From Actinomycetota bacterium (GTDB lineage: Bacteria > Actinomycetota > Actinomycetes > JACCUZ01), in contig JAVEDA010000431.1 in assembly GCA_030841195.1 (NCBI GenBank), forward strand, positions 1 to 9,870: a DNA stretch of 9,870 bases, read 5' to 3'. A model generated the notes under the pieces. The model ran no database searches. It had not been told where the DNA came from and saw only the letters and a list, made by a program, of their open reading frames with translations. A program made the translations under genes and the position numbers. This document shows positions 1 to 6,124 of the stretch, one piece after another (position 1 is the first letter of the stretch; the number at the start of each line of letters is the position of its first letter).

Positions 1-147
1 CGAGCGGCGGTCTGTTTTCTGTGGCACTGTCCCGCGGGTCACCCCGGGTGGCCGTTAGCCACCACCCTGCCCTGTGGAGCCCGGACGTTCCTCGGCGGCG
101 CTCCCACGTTTCCGCGGTAACGCCGACGCGACCGCCCGGTCGACTCG
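1..147 (-). ncRNA. rnpB: RNase P RNA, 5' portion (class A), cut by the left window edge
   Basis: This is the catalytic RNA of ribonuclease P, which matures tRNA 5' ends. Read on the minus strand, it starts near 147 with CGAGTCGACCGGGCGGTCGCG, the usual start of actinobacterial rnpB; the CGAG strand of helix P1 would pair with the lost 3' end. The conserved block GAGGAACGTCCGGGCTCC lies at 76-93, followed by CACAGGGCAGGGTGGTGGC and the GTGACCCGCGGGACAGTGCC segment. The hallmark CACAGAAAACAGACCGCC is at about 6-23. About 147 of the usual roughly 400 nt are inside the window, and the 3' part with the other half of the catalytic core continues beyond position 1. The exact 5' end may be off by a few bases. 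Long open frames across this segment on either strand are by-products of GC-rich sequence. Confidence 0.95.
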
Positions 148-164
148 CCAGTCGCAAGGACAGC

Positions 165-302
165 TTATCGGCCGACCGGGCGGCGCGCCCCGTCCCACGC
201 CCGCGAGATGTGCAGGATGTCGGTCTCCCGGCGTCACCCGGCGCCGTCGTAGATTCGCACCACGTCGTTCTCGGCCGCCGAGATGAACGGCGCCGCGTGA
301 GA
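165..302 (-). pseudogene. Coding-like remnant interrupted by an in-frame TGA, unidentified
   Basis: On the minus strand one frame from about 302 to the TAA at 165-167 looks like protein-coding DNA. It reads SHAAPFISAAENDVVRIYDG, then AG, a TGA at 234-236, and then RRETDILHISRAWDGARR, PVGR and TAA. Third codon positions are almost all G or C on both sides of the TGA, and the peptide is of ordinary composition. The frame is open upstream only to a TGA at 378-380 and contains no ATG; its only GTG codons are at 258-263. It ends 17 nt before the rnpB 5' end on the same strand. The simplest reading is the decayed 3' end of a gene. Chance in GC-rich DNA is possible, and the family is not recognised. 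Confidence 0.3.
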
Positions 303-489
303 CCTTTCGGGGTCGTCAACAGCGGGATTCGGACACGCGGGAGCGGGCCTGCTGCGGGAGCCGTCGGGAGACGGCGGTCAGCGGCCCTGGCGGGCGCTGA
401 TCATGGCCTCAGTCCTTCGAGGGACGTCGGGGAACCGGTCGCCGCCGACGGTACGGCGCATGCCCGGAGGCACGCAAGCACATTGAGTC
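303..489. other. Stretch with no supported gene
   Basis: Between the remnant on the left and the inverted repeat on the right no reading frame has a start with a ribosome binding site and convincing composition. The open frames that cross it either run through rnpB on the plus strand or are antisense to the genes downstream. No tRNA, strong hairpin or clear sigma-70 promoter was found. It probably holds the promoter of the gene that starts at 533, but no convincing -10/-35 pair could be picked out. Confidence 0.4.
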
Positions 490-519
490 TGGACACGTCT
501 GGTGGAAGGCTCGTGTCCA
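490..519 (+). promoter_or_regulatory. Perfect 8-bp inverted repeat just upstream of the unknown gene at 533
   Basis: TGGACACG at 490-497 is repeated as its exact reverse complement CGTGTCCA at 512-519, separated by 14 nt. The right arm ends one base before the purine-rich Shine-Dalgarno sequence GGAAGGAG (521-528). The element could be a dimeric repressor's operator or a hairpin in the 5' leader. The symmetry is seen directly; the function is inference. Confidence 0.35.
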
Positions 520-532
520 CGGAAGGAGCGAC

Positions 533-934
533 ATGGCCGGCGGCACACGAGACGACCCTTGGCAGTTGACGACCGCGCCGGGCAGCTCGTCGTACACCAT
601 GTATCGCGACCCGGACGGCGACCCGCCCGCGCTCGTCTGCCAGGTCGGCACGACGACGTTGCGCTACCACCTGCGCGCCGTCGACGACCTGCACGCGTGG
701 CTGCGGGAGCAGGGCGACTGGGTGCCGCTCGGCGCGGCCGACGAGCAGAAGGCTGCGGCCGACGGCACCGTCGAGGCGTGGGGCCGGTCGGACGCGAACC
801 CGGTCGGCGGCTGGTACGGACTCCGCAAGGGCTACCGCGGCCGGTTCGGCATGTACCTGCCGCCTCTGCTCGAAGCGCTGGGCCTGGTCGAGCTGACGCA
901 CGACGCCCGGAACAACCGGGTGCGCGCGCGGTAG
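533..934 (+). CDS. Conserved actinobacterial protein of unknown function, 133 aa
   Basis: This is a soluble protein of 133 residues with no signal peptide or membrane segment. It is rich in aromatic and glycine residues, with notable blocks DDPWQLTTAPGSS (7-19), YTMYRDPDGDPPALVCQVG (21-39), LRYHLRAVDDLHAWL (43-57), GDWVPLGAADE (61-71) and GGWYGLRKGYRGRFGMYLPP (92-111). The pattern resembles a family of short conserved actinobacterial proteins (DUF type) whose function is not known to me, and no catalytic motif is evident. The ATG at 533 is chosen because GGAAGGAG lies 4 nt upstream; the stop is TAG at 932-934. The class V PLP enzyme starts 16 nt downstream on the same strand but seems to have its own promoter. 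The upstream inverted repeat may regulate this gene. Coding status is well supported; function is unassigned. Confidence 0.85.
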   Translation: MAGGTRDDPWQLTTAPGSSSYTMYRDPDGDPPALVCQVGTTTLRYHLRAVDDLHAWLREQGDWVPLGAADEQKAAADGTVEAWGRSDANPVGGWYGLRKGYRGRFGMYLPPLLEALGLVELTHDARNNRVRAR

Positions 935-938
935 GGCC

Positions 939-944
939 TACCGT
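939..944 (+). promoter_or_regulatory. Putative -10 element TACCGT for a leaderless transcript of the PLP enzyme gene
   Basis: TACCGT fits the actinobacterial -10 pattern TANNNT and ends 6 nt before the ATG at 951. No Shine-Dalgarno sequence precedes that ATG (GGGGCC only). This spacing would place the transcription start at or next to the start codon, a common arrangement in actinobacteria. No clear -35 is visible. The same geometry occurs before the gene at 6125. Confidence 0.4.
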
Positions 945-950
945 GGGGCC

Positions 951-2699
951 ATGGCCGAGCCCCCGTCCGTCCCGCCGTTGAAGGCCGTCGAGAGCCCGCT
1001 GATCCGGCGGATCCGCGACTCGGTGATCGGCGAGGACCAGGTCATGCACGGCCCCTACGGCCCGCGCCGGGTGACCTACGCCGACTACACCGCCAGCGGC
1101 CGCGCGCTGACCTTCGTCGAGGACTTCATCCGGCACGAGGTGCTGCCGCGATACGCGAACACCCACACCGAGTCCAGCGGCACCGGCCTGCAGACCACCC
1201 GGCTGCGCGAGGACGCCCGGCGGATCATCCGGGACGCGGTCGGCGGTGACGACGAGACCGTGGTCATCTTCTGCGGCTCCGGCTCGACCGCCGCGATCGA
1301 CAAGCTGATCGGCATCCTCAACCTGCGCATCCCGGCCGACCTCGACGACCGCTACGGCCTGTCGGCCTTGATCCCCGCCGGGGAGCGCCCGGTCGTGTTC
1401 ATCGGGCCGTTCGAGCACCACTCCAACGAGCTGCCGTGGCGCGAGTCCATCTGCGACGTCGTGACGATCCCCGAGGACCGGGACGGCCACATCGACGTCA
1501 CGGTGCTCGAGCAGCGGTTGGTCGAGCACGCCGACCGGCCGCTGCTGATCGGCGCCTTCTCGGCGGCGTCCAACGTGACCGGCATCGTCAGCGACACCCA
1601 CCGCCTCGCGGACCTGCTGCACGCCCATGGCGCCCTGTCGTTCTGGGACTTCGCCGCCGCGGCGCCGTATGTCGACGTCGAGATGAACCGAGAGTGCGCC
1701 GAGCACCCGCGCTGCCACAAGGACGCGGTCTTCATCTCGCCGCACAAGTTCATCGGCGGCCCGGGAACGCCCGGTGTCCTGGTCGTACGTCGGGAGCTGC
1801 TGACCAACCGGGTCCCAGTCGTGCCGGGTGGTGGCACGGTCGCCTACGTCAACCCGCTGGAGCACCTCTACGTCGAGGACCCGGCGCACCGGGAGGAGGG
1901 CGGCACGCCGGCGATCGTCGAGTCGATCCGGGCCGGGCTGGTCTTCCAGCTCAAGTCGGCCGTCGGCGTCGAGACCATCCGGGCCCGCGAGGAGGCTCTG
2001 CTCGCCCGCGCCGTCTCCGCCTGGCGGGACAACCCTGCCCTGGAGATCCTCGGCAACCTCGACGCCGAGCGGCTCTCGATCGTGTCCTTCGTCGTACGCC
2101 GGGCGCCGGCCGGCCCCGACGAGGGCCGGCGACCGACGTACCTGCACCACAACTACGTGGTGGCCGTGCTCAACGACCTGTTCGGCATCCAGTCCCGCGG
2201 CGGCTGCTCCTGTGCGGGGCCTTATGGCCACCGGCTGCTCGGCATCGACCTGGAGCGCTCGCACGAGTTCGAGCGCGAGATCGCGCACGGCTGCGAGGGC
2301 ATCAAGCCTGGCTGGGTCCGCATCAACTTCAACTACTTCATCTCCGCGGCCGTGCTCGACTACGTGGTCGAGGCGGTCGGGCTGGTGGCCGAGCACGGCT
2401 GGCGGCTGCTCCCCGACTACCGGTTCGAGCCGGCCACCGGGATGTGGCGCCACCGCGGCGGGCCGGTCGAGCCCCCGCTCCGGCTCGGTCAGGTCACCTA
2501 CGCGGCCGACGGGACGATGACCTACCCGCACCACGACGAGCCGGTGCCCGAGTCGGCGTTGCGCGGCTACCTCGACGAGGCGCGGGAGATCTTCGCGGCG
2601 GCCGGGTCAGCCGAGCCGGACGGGCCGGTGGGTCGGGTGTCCGACGACTTCGAGCACCTGCGCTGGTTCGAGCTGCCGGCGGTCTGCCTGCAGCCCTGA
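951..2699 (+). CDS. Class V PLP-dependent enzyme, cysteine desulfurase/selenocysteine lyase-like, with C-terminal extension
   Basis: This 582-residue protein belongs to the fold-type I, class V aminotransferase superfamily and most resembles SufS/CsdB-type cysteine desulfurases. These remove sulfur from cysteine via a persulfide on an active-site cysteine. Visible landmarks are CGSGSTAAIDKL (108-119, PLP phosphate loop), FEHHSNELPW (154-163), SAASNVTG (204-211), FWDFAAA (231-237) with D233 facing the PLP ring nitrogen, and ISPHKFIGGPGTPG (262-275) with K266 as the Schiff-base lysine. RGGCSCAGPYG (416-426) places C421 where SufS has its catalytic cysteine, with C419 nearby. SufS proteins are about 400 residues; here a further roughly 100 residues (480-582) form a non-enzymatic-looking extension. 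No sufBCD or iscU neighbour is present, so an Fe-S assembly role is not supported, and substrate and product are unknown. The ATG start fits the leaderless promoter at 939. Confidence 0.88.
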   Translation: MAEPPSVPPLKAVESPLIRRIRDSVIGEDQVMHGPYGPRRVTYADYTASGRALTFVEDFIRHEVLPRYANTHTESSGTGLQTTRLREDARRIIRDAVGGDDETVVIFCGSGSTAAIDKLIGILNLRIPADLDDRYGLSALIPAGERPVVFIGPFEHHSNELPWRESICDVVTIPEDRDGHIDVTVLEQRLVEHADRPLLIGAFSAASNVTGIVSDTHRLADLLHAHGALSFWDFAAAAPYVDVEMNRECAEHPRCHKDAVFISPHKFIGGPGTPGVLVVRRELLTNRVPVVPGGGTVAYVNPLEHLYVEDPAHREEGGTPAIVESIRAGLVFQLKSAVGVETIRAREEALLARAVSAWRDNPALEILGNLDAERLSIVSFVVRRAPAGPDEGRRPTYLHHNYVVAVLNDLFGIQSRGGCSCAGPYGHRLLGIDLERSHEFEREIAHGCEGIKPGWVRINFNYFISAAVLDYVVEAVGLVAEHGWRLLPDYRFEPATGMWRHRGGPVEPPLRLGQVTYAADGTMTYPHHDEPVPESALRGYLDEAREIFAAAGSAEPDGPVGRVSDDFEHLRWFELPAVCLQP

Positions 2700-2750
2700 A
2701 CCGGAAGCCCCCGTCCGGCGTCTTCACCTGGAGACCACGAGGGGGCCGCG

Positions 2751-4202
2751 ATGGACCGGGCCGGGCGCGTGTCACGGATGACTCTGCTCACCAGCGCAGC
2801 AGTGCTCGCGGTCGTGCTGGGAACTCTCGGACCGGGCGGCGGCGTGGGGTTCGGGACCCCGCTGGTCTCGACCCAGCCCGGGGCGGTCGCCGATGCCGGC
2901 GTCGAAAGGCCCGACCAGCCCGACCTGTCCGACCTGCCCGACATCGTGGTCATCCTGACCGATGACCAGCGGGTCGAGACCCTGGCGGGCATGCCGCGGG
3001 TGCAGTCGTTGCTCGTGGACCAGGGGACCAACTTCTCGCGGGCGATGGTCCCGACCTCGCTGTGCTGCCCGAGTCGCGCGTCGATGCTGACGGGCAGCTA
3101 CGCGCACGACACCGGGGTGTGGACCAACGTGCGGCCGGACGGCGGCTGGTGGGCCTTCCAGGCCGGCGGCAACGAGGAGCGCACGGTGGCCGTGGCGCTG
3201 CAGCAGCAGGGCTACCGGACCGCCCTGGTCGGGAAGTACTTCAACACCTTCGGGCTGTATGCGCCGCCGGGCTACCGGCCGCCCGGCTGGGACGAGTTCC
3301 TGGCGTTCACGACCATGGACCGGTCCGGCGACTACTACGACTACACGCTCAGCGACGGCAGTGTGCACGGGTCCAAGCCGGGCGACTACTCCACCGACGT
3401 GCTGGCCGCGGCCGCCACCCAGGTCATCCGCACGACGCCCGCCACCCAGCCGCTGTTCCTCTGGTACGCGCCCTACGCTCCGCACGGCCCGTTCCGGCCC
3501 GCGCCTCGGCACCGGCACGCGGCGGTCGAGCTCGAGGCCAAGCCCGGGGACGAGGACGTCTCGACCAAGCCGCACTGGGTGCGGGCCCTCGACCCGCCCA
3601 AGGCCGAGACCGTCGCCCGCGCGGCGCGACGCCAGCAGCAGGCCCTCATGGCGGTCGACGAGGCCGTCGCCGGCATCGTCGGCGCGCTGGCCGACACCGG
3701 CCGGCTGTCCGACACCCTGATCGTGTTCGCGTCGGACAACGGCCTGCTCTGGGGCGAGCACGGCATGCTCGACAAGAACTTCCCCTACACCCCGGCCACC
3801 GCGGTGCCGCTGGTCCTTCGCTGGGACGGGCACGTCGGCGCCGGGCAGGTCGACGACCGGATGGCCCTGAACATCGACGTGACCGCGACGCTGGCGGCGG
3901 CCGGGATGACCGGAATGCATACCGACGGCTCGGACCTGCTGACCCCGGCGCGACGCGACGGGTTCGTGCTCGAGGCTGCCGCCGACCCCCAGCTGCAACG
4001 ACCGCCGTACTGCGGCTGGCGGGAGGCCGACTGGACCTTCGTGCACTACTCGACCGGCGAGGAGGAGCTCTACTCGCTCACCGACGACCCCGGCGAGGTG
4101 CACAACCTCGCCACGGTGCCGAAGGCGCGCGACCAGCTGGACGCGATGCGGGAACGGTCCCGCGCGGCCTGCATGCCGGAGCCGCCGGGCTTCGACTGGT
4201 GA
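2751..4202 (+). CDS. Secreted sulfatase (arylsulfatase family, Cys-type)
   Basis: This 483-residue alkaline-phosphatase-superfamily enzyme is expected to hydrolyse sulfate esters outside the cell. Residues 1-30 form a signal peptide: R2-R9 basic start, hydrophobic core about 11-27, and a possible cleavage after AVADA near 49. There is no lipobox. ILTDDQ (68-73) supplies the metal-binding aspartates D71/D72. SLCCPSRASMLTG (103-115) matches the sulfatase signature; C105 is the residue converted to formylglycine (CxPSR). GKYFN (161-165), PHGPF (244-248), SDNGLLWGEHG (328-338) and K342 complete the expected active site. The C-terminal LYSLTDDPGEVHNL (440-453) is the usual sulfatase tail motif. 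Length is typical. The ATG at 2751 has GAGGGGG 5 nt upstream and lies 51 nt after the PLP enzyme stop, so the two may be co-transcribed. No formylglycine-generating enzyme is in the window. The natural substrate cannot be told. Confidence 0.93.
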   Translation: MDRAGRVSRMTLLTSAAVLAVVLGTLGPGGGVGFGTPLVSTQPGAVADAGVERPDQPDLSDLPDIVVILTDDQRVETLAGMPRVQSLLVDQGTNFSRAMVPTSLCCPSRASMLTGSYAHDTGVWTNVRPDGGWWAFQAGGNEERTVAVALQQQGYRTALVGKYFNTFGLYAPPGYRPPGWDEFLAFTTMDRSGDYYDYTLSDGSVHGSKPGDYSTDVLAAAATQVIRTTPATQPLFLWYAPYAPHGPFRPAPRHRHAAVELEAKPGDEDVSTKPHWVRALDPPKAETVARAARRQQQALMAVDEAVAGIVGALADTGRLSDTLIVFASDNGLLWGEHGMLDKNFPYTPATAVPLVLRWDGHVGAGQVDDRMALNIDVTATLAAAGMTGMHTDGSDLLTPARRDGFVLEAAADPQLQRPPYCGWREADWTFVHYSTGEEELYSLTDDPGEVHNLATVPKARDQLDAMRERSRAACMPEPPGFDW

Positions 4203-4211
4203 GGCGTCAGT

Positions 4212-4228
4212 CGCGCAGCACCTGCGCG
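4212..4228. terminator. Hairpin between convergent genes, possible bidirectional terminator
   Basis: CGCGCAG (4212-4218) and CTGCGCG (4222-4228) form a perfect 7-bp stem with a CAC loop, extendable by two G-U pairs as plus-strand RNA. It sits in the 27-bp gap between the sulfatase stop (4202) and the VOC gene stop (4230), where a shared terminator is expected. There is no T-run on either side, so termination efficiency is uncertain. Confidence 0.45.
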
Positions 4229-4229
4229 G

Positions 4230-4616
4230 TCACTGCGGCGTCTCGGCCTCGACCGCGGACAGCACGTTGCCCGCCGGGTCGGTGAACCACGCGATGAGCG
4301 GTCCGCCGCCGCGGAAGATGCCCTTCTCGTCGGTGGCGGCCGGGGTTCCCTCATAGCGCTCGAAGACCACCCCGCGCGTAGTGAGCTGGTCTACCGCCGA
4401 CTCGATGTCGTCGACCGGGAAGTTGAGGATGGTGAAGGAGGCCGGCGTGTGGTTCGGCTTGGGGTAGACGAGGATCGGCCGGTCACCGGCGATGTGCAGG
4501 GTCAGCATGCCGTTCTCCTCGGTGACCTCCAGCCCGAGCGTCTCGGCGTAGAACTGCTTCGCCGTCCCGATGTCGTCGACGGCGAAGCCGCTGAATGCCT
4601 TGGTGCTGCCGAACAT
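4230..4616 (-). CDS. VOC/glyoxalase-fold small protein
   Basis: This 128-residue protein belongs to the vicinal oxygen chelate superfamily, with two beta-alpha-beta-beta-beta modules. The first covers about 7-50 (FAVDDIGTAKQFYAETLGLE at 11-30). The second covers about 61-123 (FPVDDIESAVDQLTTRGVVF at 66-85, then WFTDPAGNVLSAVE at 110-123). The histidine and glutamate positions that bind metal in glyoxalase I are not obviously kept, since the first strands read FSGFAV and TILNFPV. A binding protein or non-metal member is therefore as likely as an enzyme. The ATG at 4616 is set by the Shine-Dalgarno AAAGGA 5 nt upstream. It lies downstream of hmgA on the same strand, separated by 208 bp, so co-transcription is possible but not shown. 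HppD in the same cluster is also a VOC-fold protein, but a direct role in tyrosine breakdown is unsupported. Confidence 0.88.
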   Translation of the reverse strand: MFGSTKAFSGFAVDDIGTAKQFYAETLGLEVTEENGMLTLHIAGDRPILVYPKPNHTPASFTILNFPVDDIESAVDQLTTRGVVFERYEGTPAATDEKGIFRGGGPLIAWFTDPAGNVLSAVEAETPQ

Positions 4617-4632
4617 GGACGTCCTTTCCGTC

Positions 4633-4724
4633 GGTGCCTGCGGGTGTGAACCCTGCGTGGGAGGGGACCCTCCGGGTCTGTCAGCCGATCGGCACCAGTC
4701 GACCGGCGCCCACTGGGAGGTCCC
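4633..4724 (+). promoter_or_regulatory. Structured leader with alternative pairings ahead of the 30-aa ORF
   Basis: As plus-strand RNA this segment can close with GGTGCC (4633-4638) against GGCACC (4691-4696). Inside are a GNRA-type hairpin, GGGT-GTGA-ACCC (4642-4653, extended by GC/GC across a one-base bulge), and a GGAGG/CCTCC hairpin (4660-4673). The CCTCC can instead pair with the Shine-Dalgarno GGAGG (4716-4720). More broadly, GGGACC(C)TCC at 4664-4673 can pair with GGAGGTCCC at 4716-4724, right up to the start codon. GACCC/GGGTC (4666-4678) is a third option. This is what a translational switch looks like, but no known riboswitch class was recognised. Pairings were found by eye; the strand and function are inferred. 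Confidence 0.25.
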
Positions 4725-4817
4725 GTGCTCACTCTGCTGATCCTCATCGCGCTCGTGGTGCTCGTCGTGCTGTTCGTGGTGCCGGCCCTGCGGCGTCGCA
4801 GCGGACGCCGCCTCTGA
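4725..4817 (+). CDS. Probable 30-aa single-span membrane protein
   Basis: A GTG-start ORF encodes MLTLLILIALVVLVVLFVVP followed by ALRRRSGRRL and TGA: one uninterrupted hydrophobic helix of about 19 residues, then a strongly basic tail. The tail predicts an N-out/C-in anchor in the cytoplasmic membrane under the positive-inside rule. Support for translation is an excellent Shine-Dalgarno GGGAGG 4 nt before the GTG and third positions that are nearly all G or C. It occupies the gap between the VOC gene and hmgA, convergent with hmgA and ending 7 bp before the hmgA stop. The protein has no family I recognise; small one-span proteins often modulate a larger membrane partner, but no partner is indicated here. 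Length alone makes it uncertain. Confidence 0.5.
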   Translation: MLTLLILIALVVLVVLFVVPALRRRSGRRL

Positions 4818-4824
4818 CCAGCCC

Positions 4825-6045
4825 CTAGCCGGTAGTCGAGTCGGCCACCGGATCGTTGGTATCGATGGTGCGGCCGGCCCAGGTCCACGCGTACGACGTG
4901 TCCTCGCAGGCCAGCGCCGGATCGAGCAGGTCCAGCGGTCGGAACGTGTCGACCATGACCGCCAGCTCGTCGGTGGCTGCCTTGCCGATCGAGGCCTCGA
5001 CCGAGCCGGGCTGCGGGCCGTGGGTGAACCCGGAGGGGTGCAGCGAGATCGAGCCCTGCTCGATCCCCGCGCCCTTGCGGGACATGAAGTCGCCACCCGT
5101 GTAGAAGATGACCTCGTCCGAGTCCACGTTGGCATGGTTGTACGGCGCCGGGATGCCGTCGGGGTGGTAGTCGAACAGGCGCGGCACGAACGAGCAGACC
5201 ACGAAGTTCGGCCCCTCGAAGGTCTGGTGCACCGGCGGCGGCTGGTGCAGCCGGCCGGTGATCGGCTCGAAGTCGTGGATCGAGAACACATACGGGTAGA
5301 GGCAGCCGTCCCAGCCGACGACGTCGAACGGATGGTGCGCGTAGACGTAGCGCGTCCACACGGTCGCACTGCCCGAGCCCCTGTGCTGCACGAGGACCTC
5401 GACGTCCTCCTCGTCGGTCGAGAACGGCTCGGCCGGGCCGCGCAGGTCGCGCTCGCAGTAGGGGGCGTGCTCCAGGAACTGGCCCTTGCTCGACAGGTAG
5501 CGCCGCGGCGGCCGGATGTGGCCGGACGCCTCGGTCACCAGCGTGCGCAGCTCGCCCTGCGGCACCCAGCGGTGGGTGGTCGACGTCGGGATGACGACGT
5601 AGTCCCCGGCGGAGACGGCCAGGGTGCCGAAGACGGTCTCGACCACGGCGGAGCCGCTCTCGACGTACACGCACTCGTCGCCGATCGCGTTGCGGTACAA
5701 CGGGGACGGCTGGTCGGCGACGGAGTAGGAGATCCGGACGTCGCCGTTGGCCAGCAGGTGCTGGCGGCCGAGCACCGGGTCGCCGGCCGAGGACGCGCCG
5801 TCGAGCTTGTGCGTCTTGAGGTGCCGCGGCTTGAGCGGGTGGTTGGGCCGACGGTCGAAGGTCGGGCCGTCGAAGACCTCGCTGGACACGATGGCGGTCG
5901 GCAGGTGCCGGTGGTAGAGCAGCGAGGCGTCGGAGGAGAACCCCTCGACGCCCATCAGCTCCTCGGCGTAGAGCCCGCCGTCCGGCCGGCGGAACTGGGT
6001 GTGGCGCTTGCGCGGGACCACGCCGACCTGGCGGTAGTAGGGCAT
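4825..6045 (-). CDS. hmgA: Homogentisate 1,2-dioxygenase
   Basis: This cytoplasmic non-heme Fe(II) enzyme opens the ring of homogentisate to maleylacetoacetate in tyrosine/phenylalanine catabolism. The 406-residue protein has the cupin architecture of the shorter bacterial HmgA type (human HGD is 445 aa). The N-terminal PYYRQVGVVPRKRHTQFR (2-19) and LYAEELMGVEGFSSDASLLY (25-44) are characteristic, followed by a first cupin region (about 102-160). The C-terminal cupin carries the putative iron ligands H304 and E311 in NHANVDSDE (303-311) and H342 in FTHGP (340-344). The ATG at 6045 is chosen for GGGAG 6 nt upstream and the conserved MPYYR start. It is divergent from the unknown gene/fahA operon (79-bp shared upstream region) and convergent with the 30-aa ORF. 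The divergent layout suggests common control, but no operator was identified. Confidence 0.93.
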   Translation of the reverse strand: MPYYRQVGVVPRKRHTQFRRPDGGLYAEELMGVEGFSSDASLLYHRHLPTAIVSSEVFDGPTFDRRPNHPLKPRHLKTHKLDGASSAGDPVLGRQHLLANGDVRISYSVADQPSPLYRNAIGDECVYVESGSAVVETVFGTLAVSAGDYVVIPTSTTHRWVPQGELRTLVTEASGHIRPPRRYLSSKGQFLEHAPYCERDLRGPAEPFSTDEEDVEVLVQHRGSGSATVWTRYVYAHHPFDVVGWDGCLYPYVFSIHDFEPITGRLHQPPPVHQTFEGPNFVVCSFVPRLFDYHPDGIPAPYNHANVDSDEVIFYTGGDFMSRKGAGIEQGSISLHPSGFTHGPQPGSVEASIGKAATDELAVMVDTFRPLDLLDPALACEDTSYAWTWAGRTIDTNDPVADSTTG

Positions 6046-6112
6046 CGCACGCTCCCGTAGAGGACCTCGTCGTCCGGCTGTCACCGCCCACCCTGCCACG
6101 CCGGGTGCTCGC

Positions 6113-6118
6113 TAGGGT
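6113..6118 (+). promoter_or_regulatory. Putative -10 element TAGGGT for leaderless transcription of the unknown gene-fahA operon
   Basis: TAGGGT matches the actinobacterial TANNNT -10 pattern and ends 6 nt before the ATG at 6125, the same spacing as at 939-944. The CGGGGG between it and the ATG is not a well-placed Shine-Dalgarno, so transcription probably starts at the start codon. No convincing -35 was seen. It lies in the 79-bp region shared with the divergent hmgA. Confidence 0.45.
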
Positions 6119-6124
6119 CGGGGG

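Noticed and set aside
148..190. TAAGCT (minus strand, 162-167) as the rnpB -10 box
   Set aside because: It lies 14 nt from the expected mature 5' end, too far for a normal -10, and no -35 box is found at the right distance, so it is not called.
21..569. Plus-strand open frame of 182 codons across the left end
   Set aside because: It lies over rnpB and the following non-coding stretch, has an arginine/proline-rich composition typical of GC-rich chance frames, and runs into the start of the 133-aa gene in another frame.
378..2534. Very long minus-strand open frame (718 codons) opposite the PLP enzyme
   Set aside because: It is an antisense by-product of GC-rich codons. The plus strand encodes clear PLP-enzyme motifs, and the antisense product has no recognisable domain.
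2701..2718. Small inverted repeat CCGGA/TCCGG between the PLP enzyme and sulfatase genes
   Set aside because: Only 5 bp with an 8-nt loop and no T-run; easily expected by chance in GC-rich DNA and not convincing as a terminator.
2772..4103. Long minus-strand frame opposite the sulfatase
   Set aside because: The sulfatase signature and active site on the plus strand explain the region; the antisense translation is low-complexity and without motifs.
4617..4624. Palindrome GGACGTCC immediately before the VOC start codon
   Set aside because: It overlaps the Shine-Dalgarno AAAGGA and is short enough to occur by chance; no second site supports an operator.
6046..6090. GTGACA as a -35 box for hmgA on the minus strand
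   Set aside because: No acceptable -10 is found 16-18 nt downstream (TCTACG/CTACGG are poor matches), so no promoter is called.
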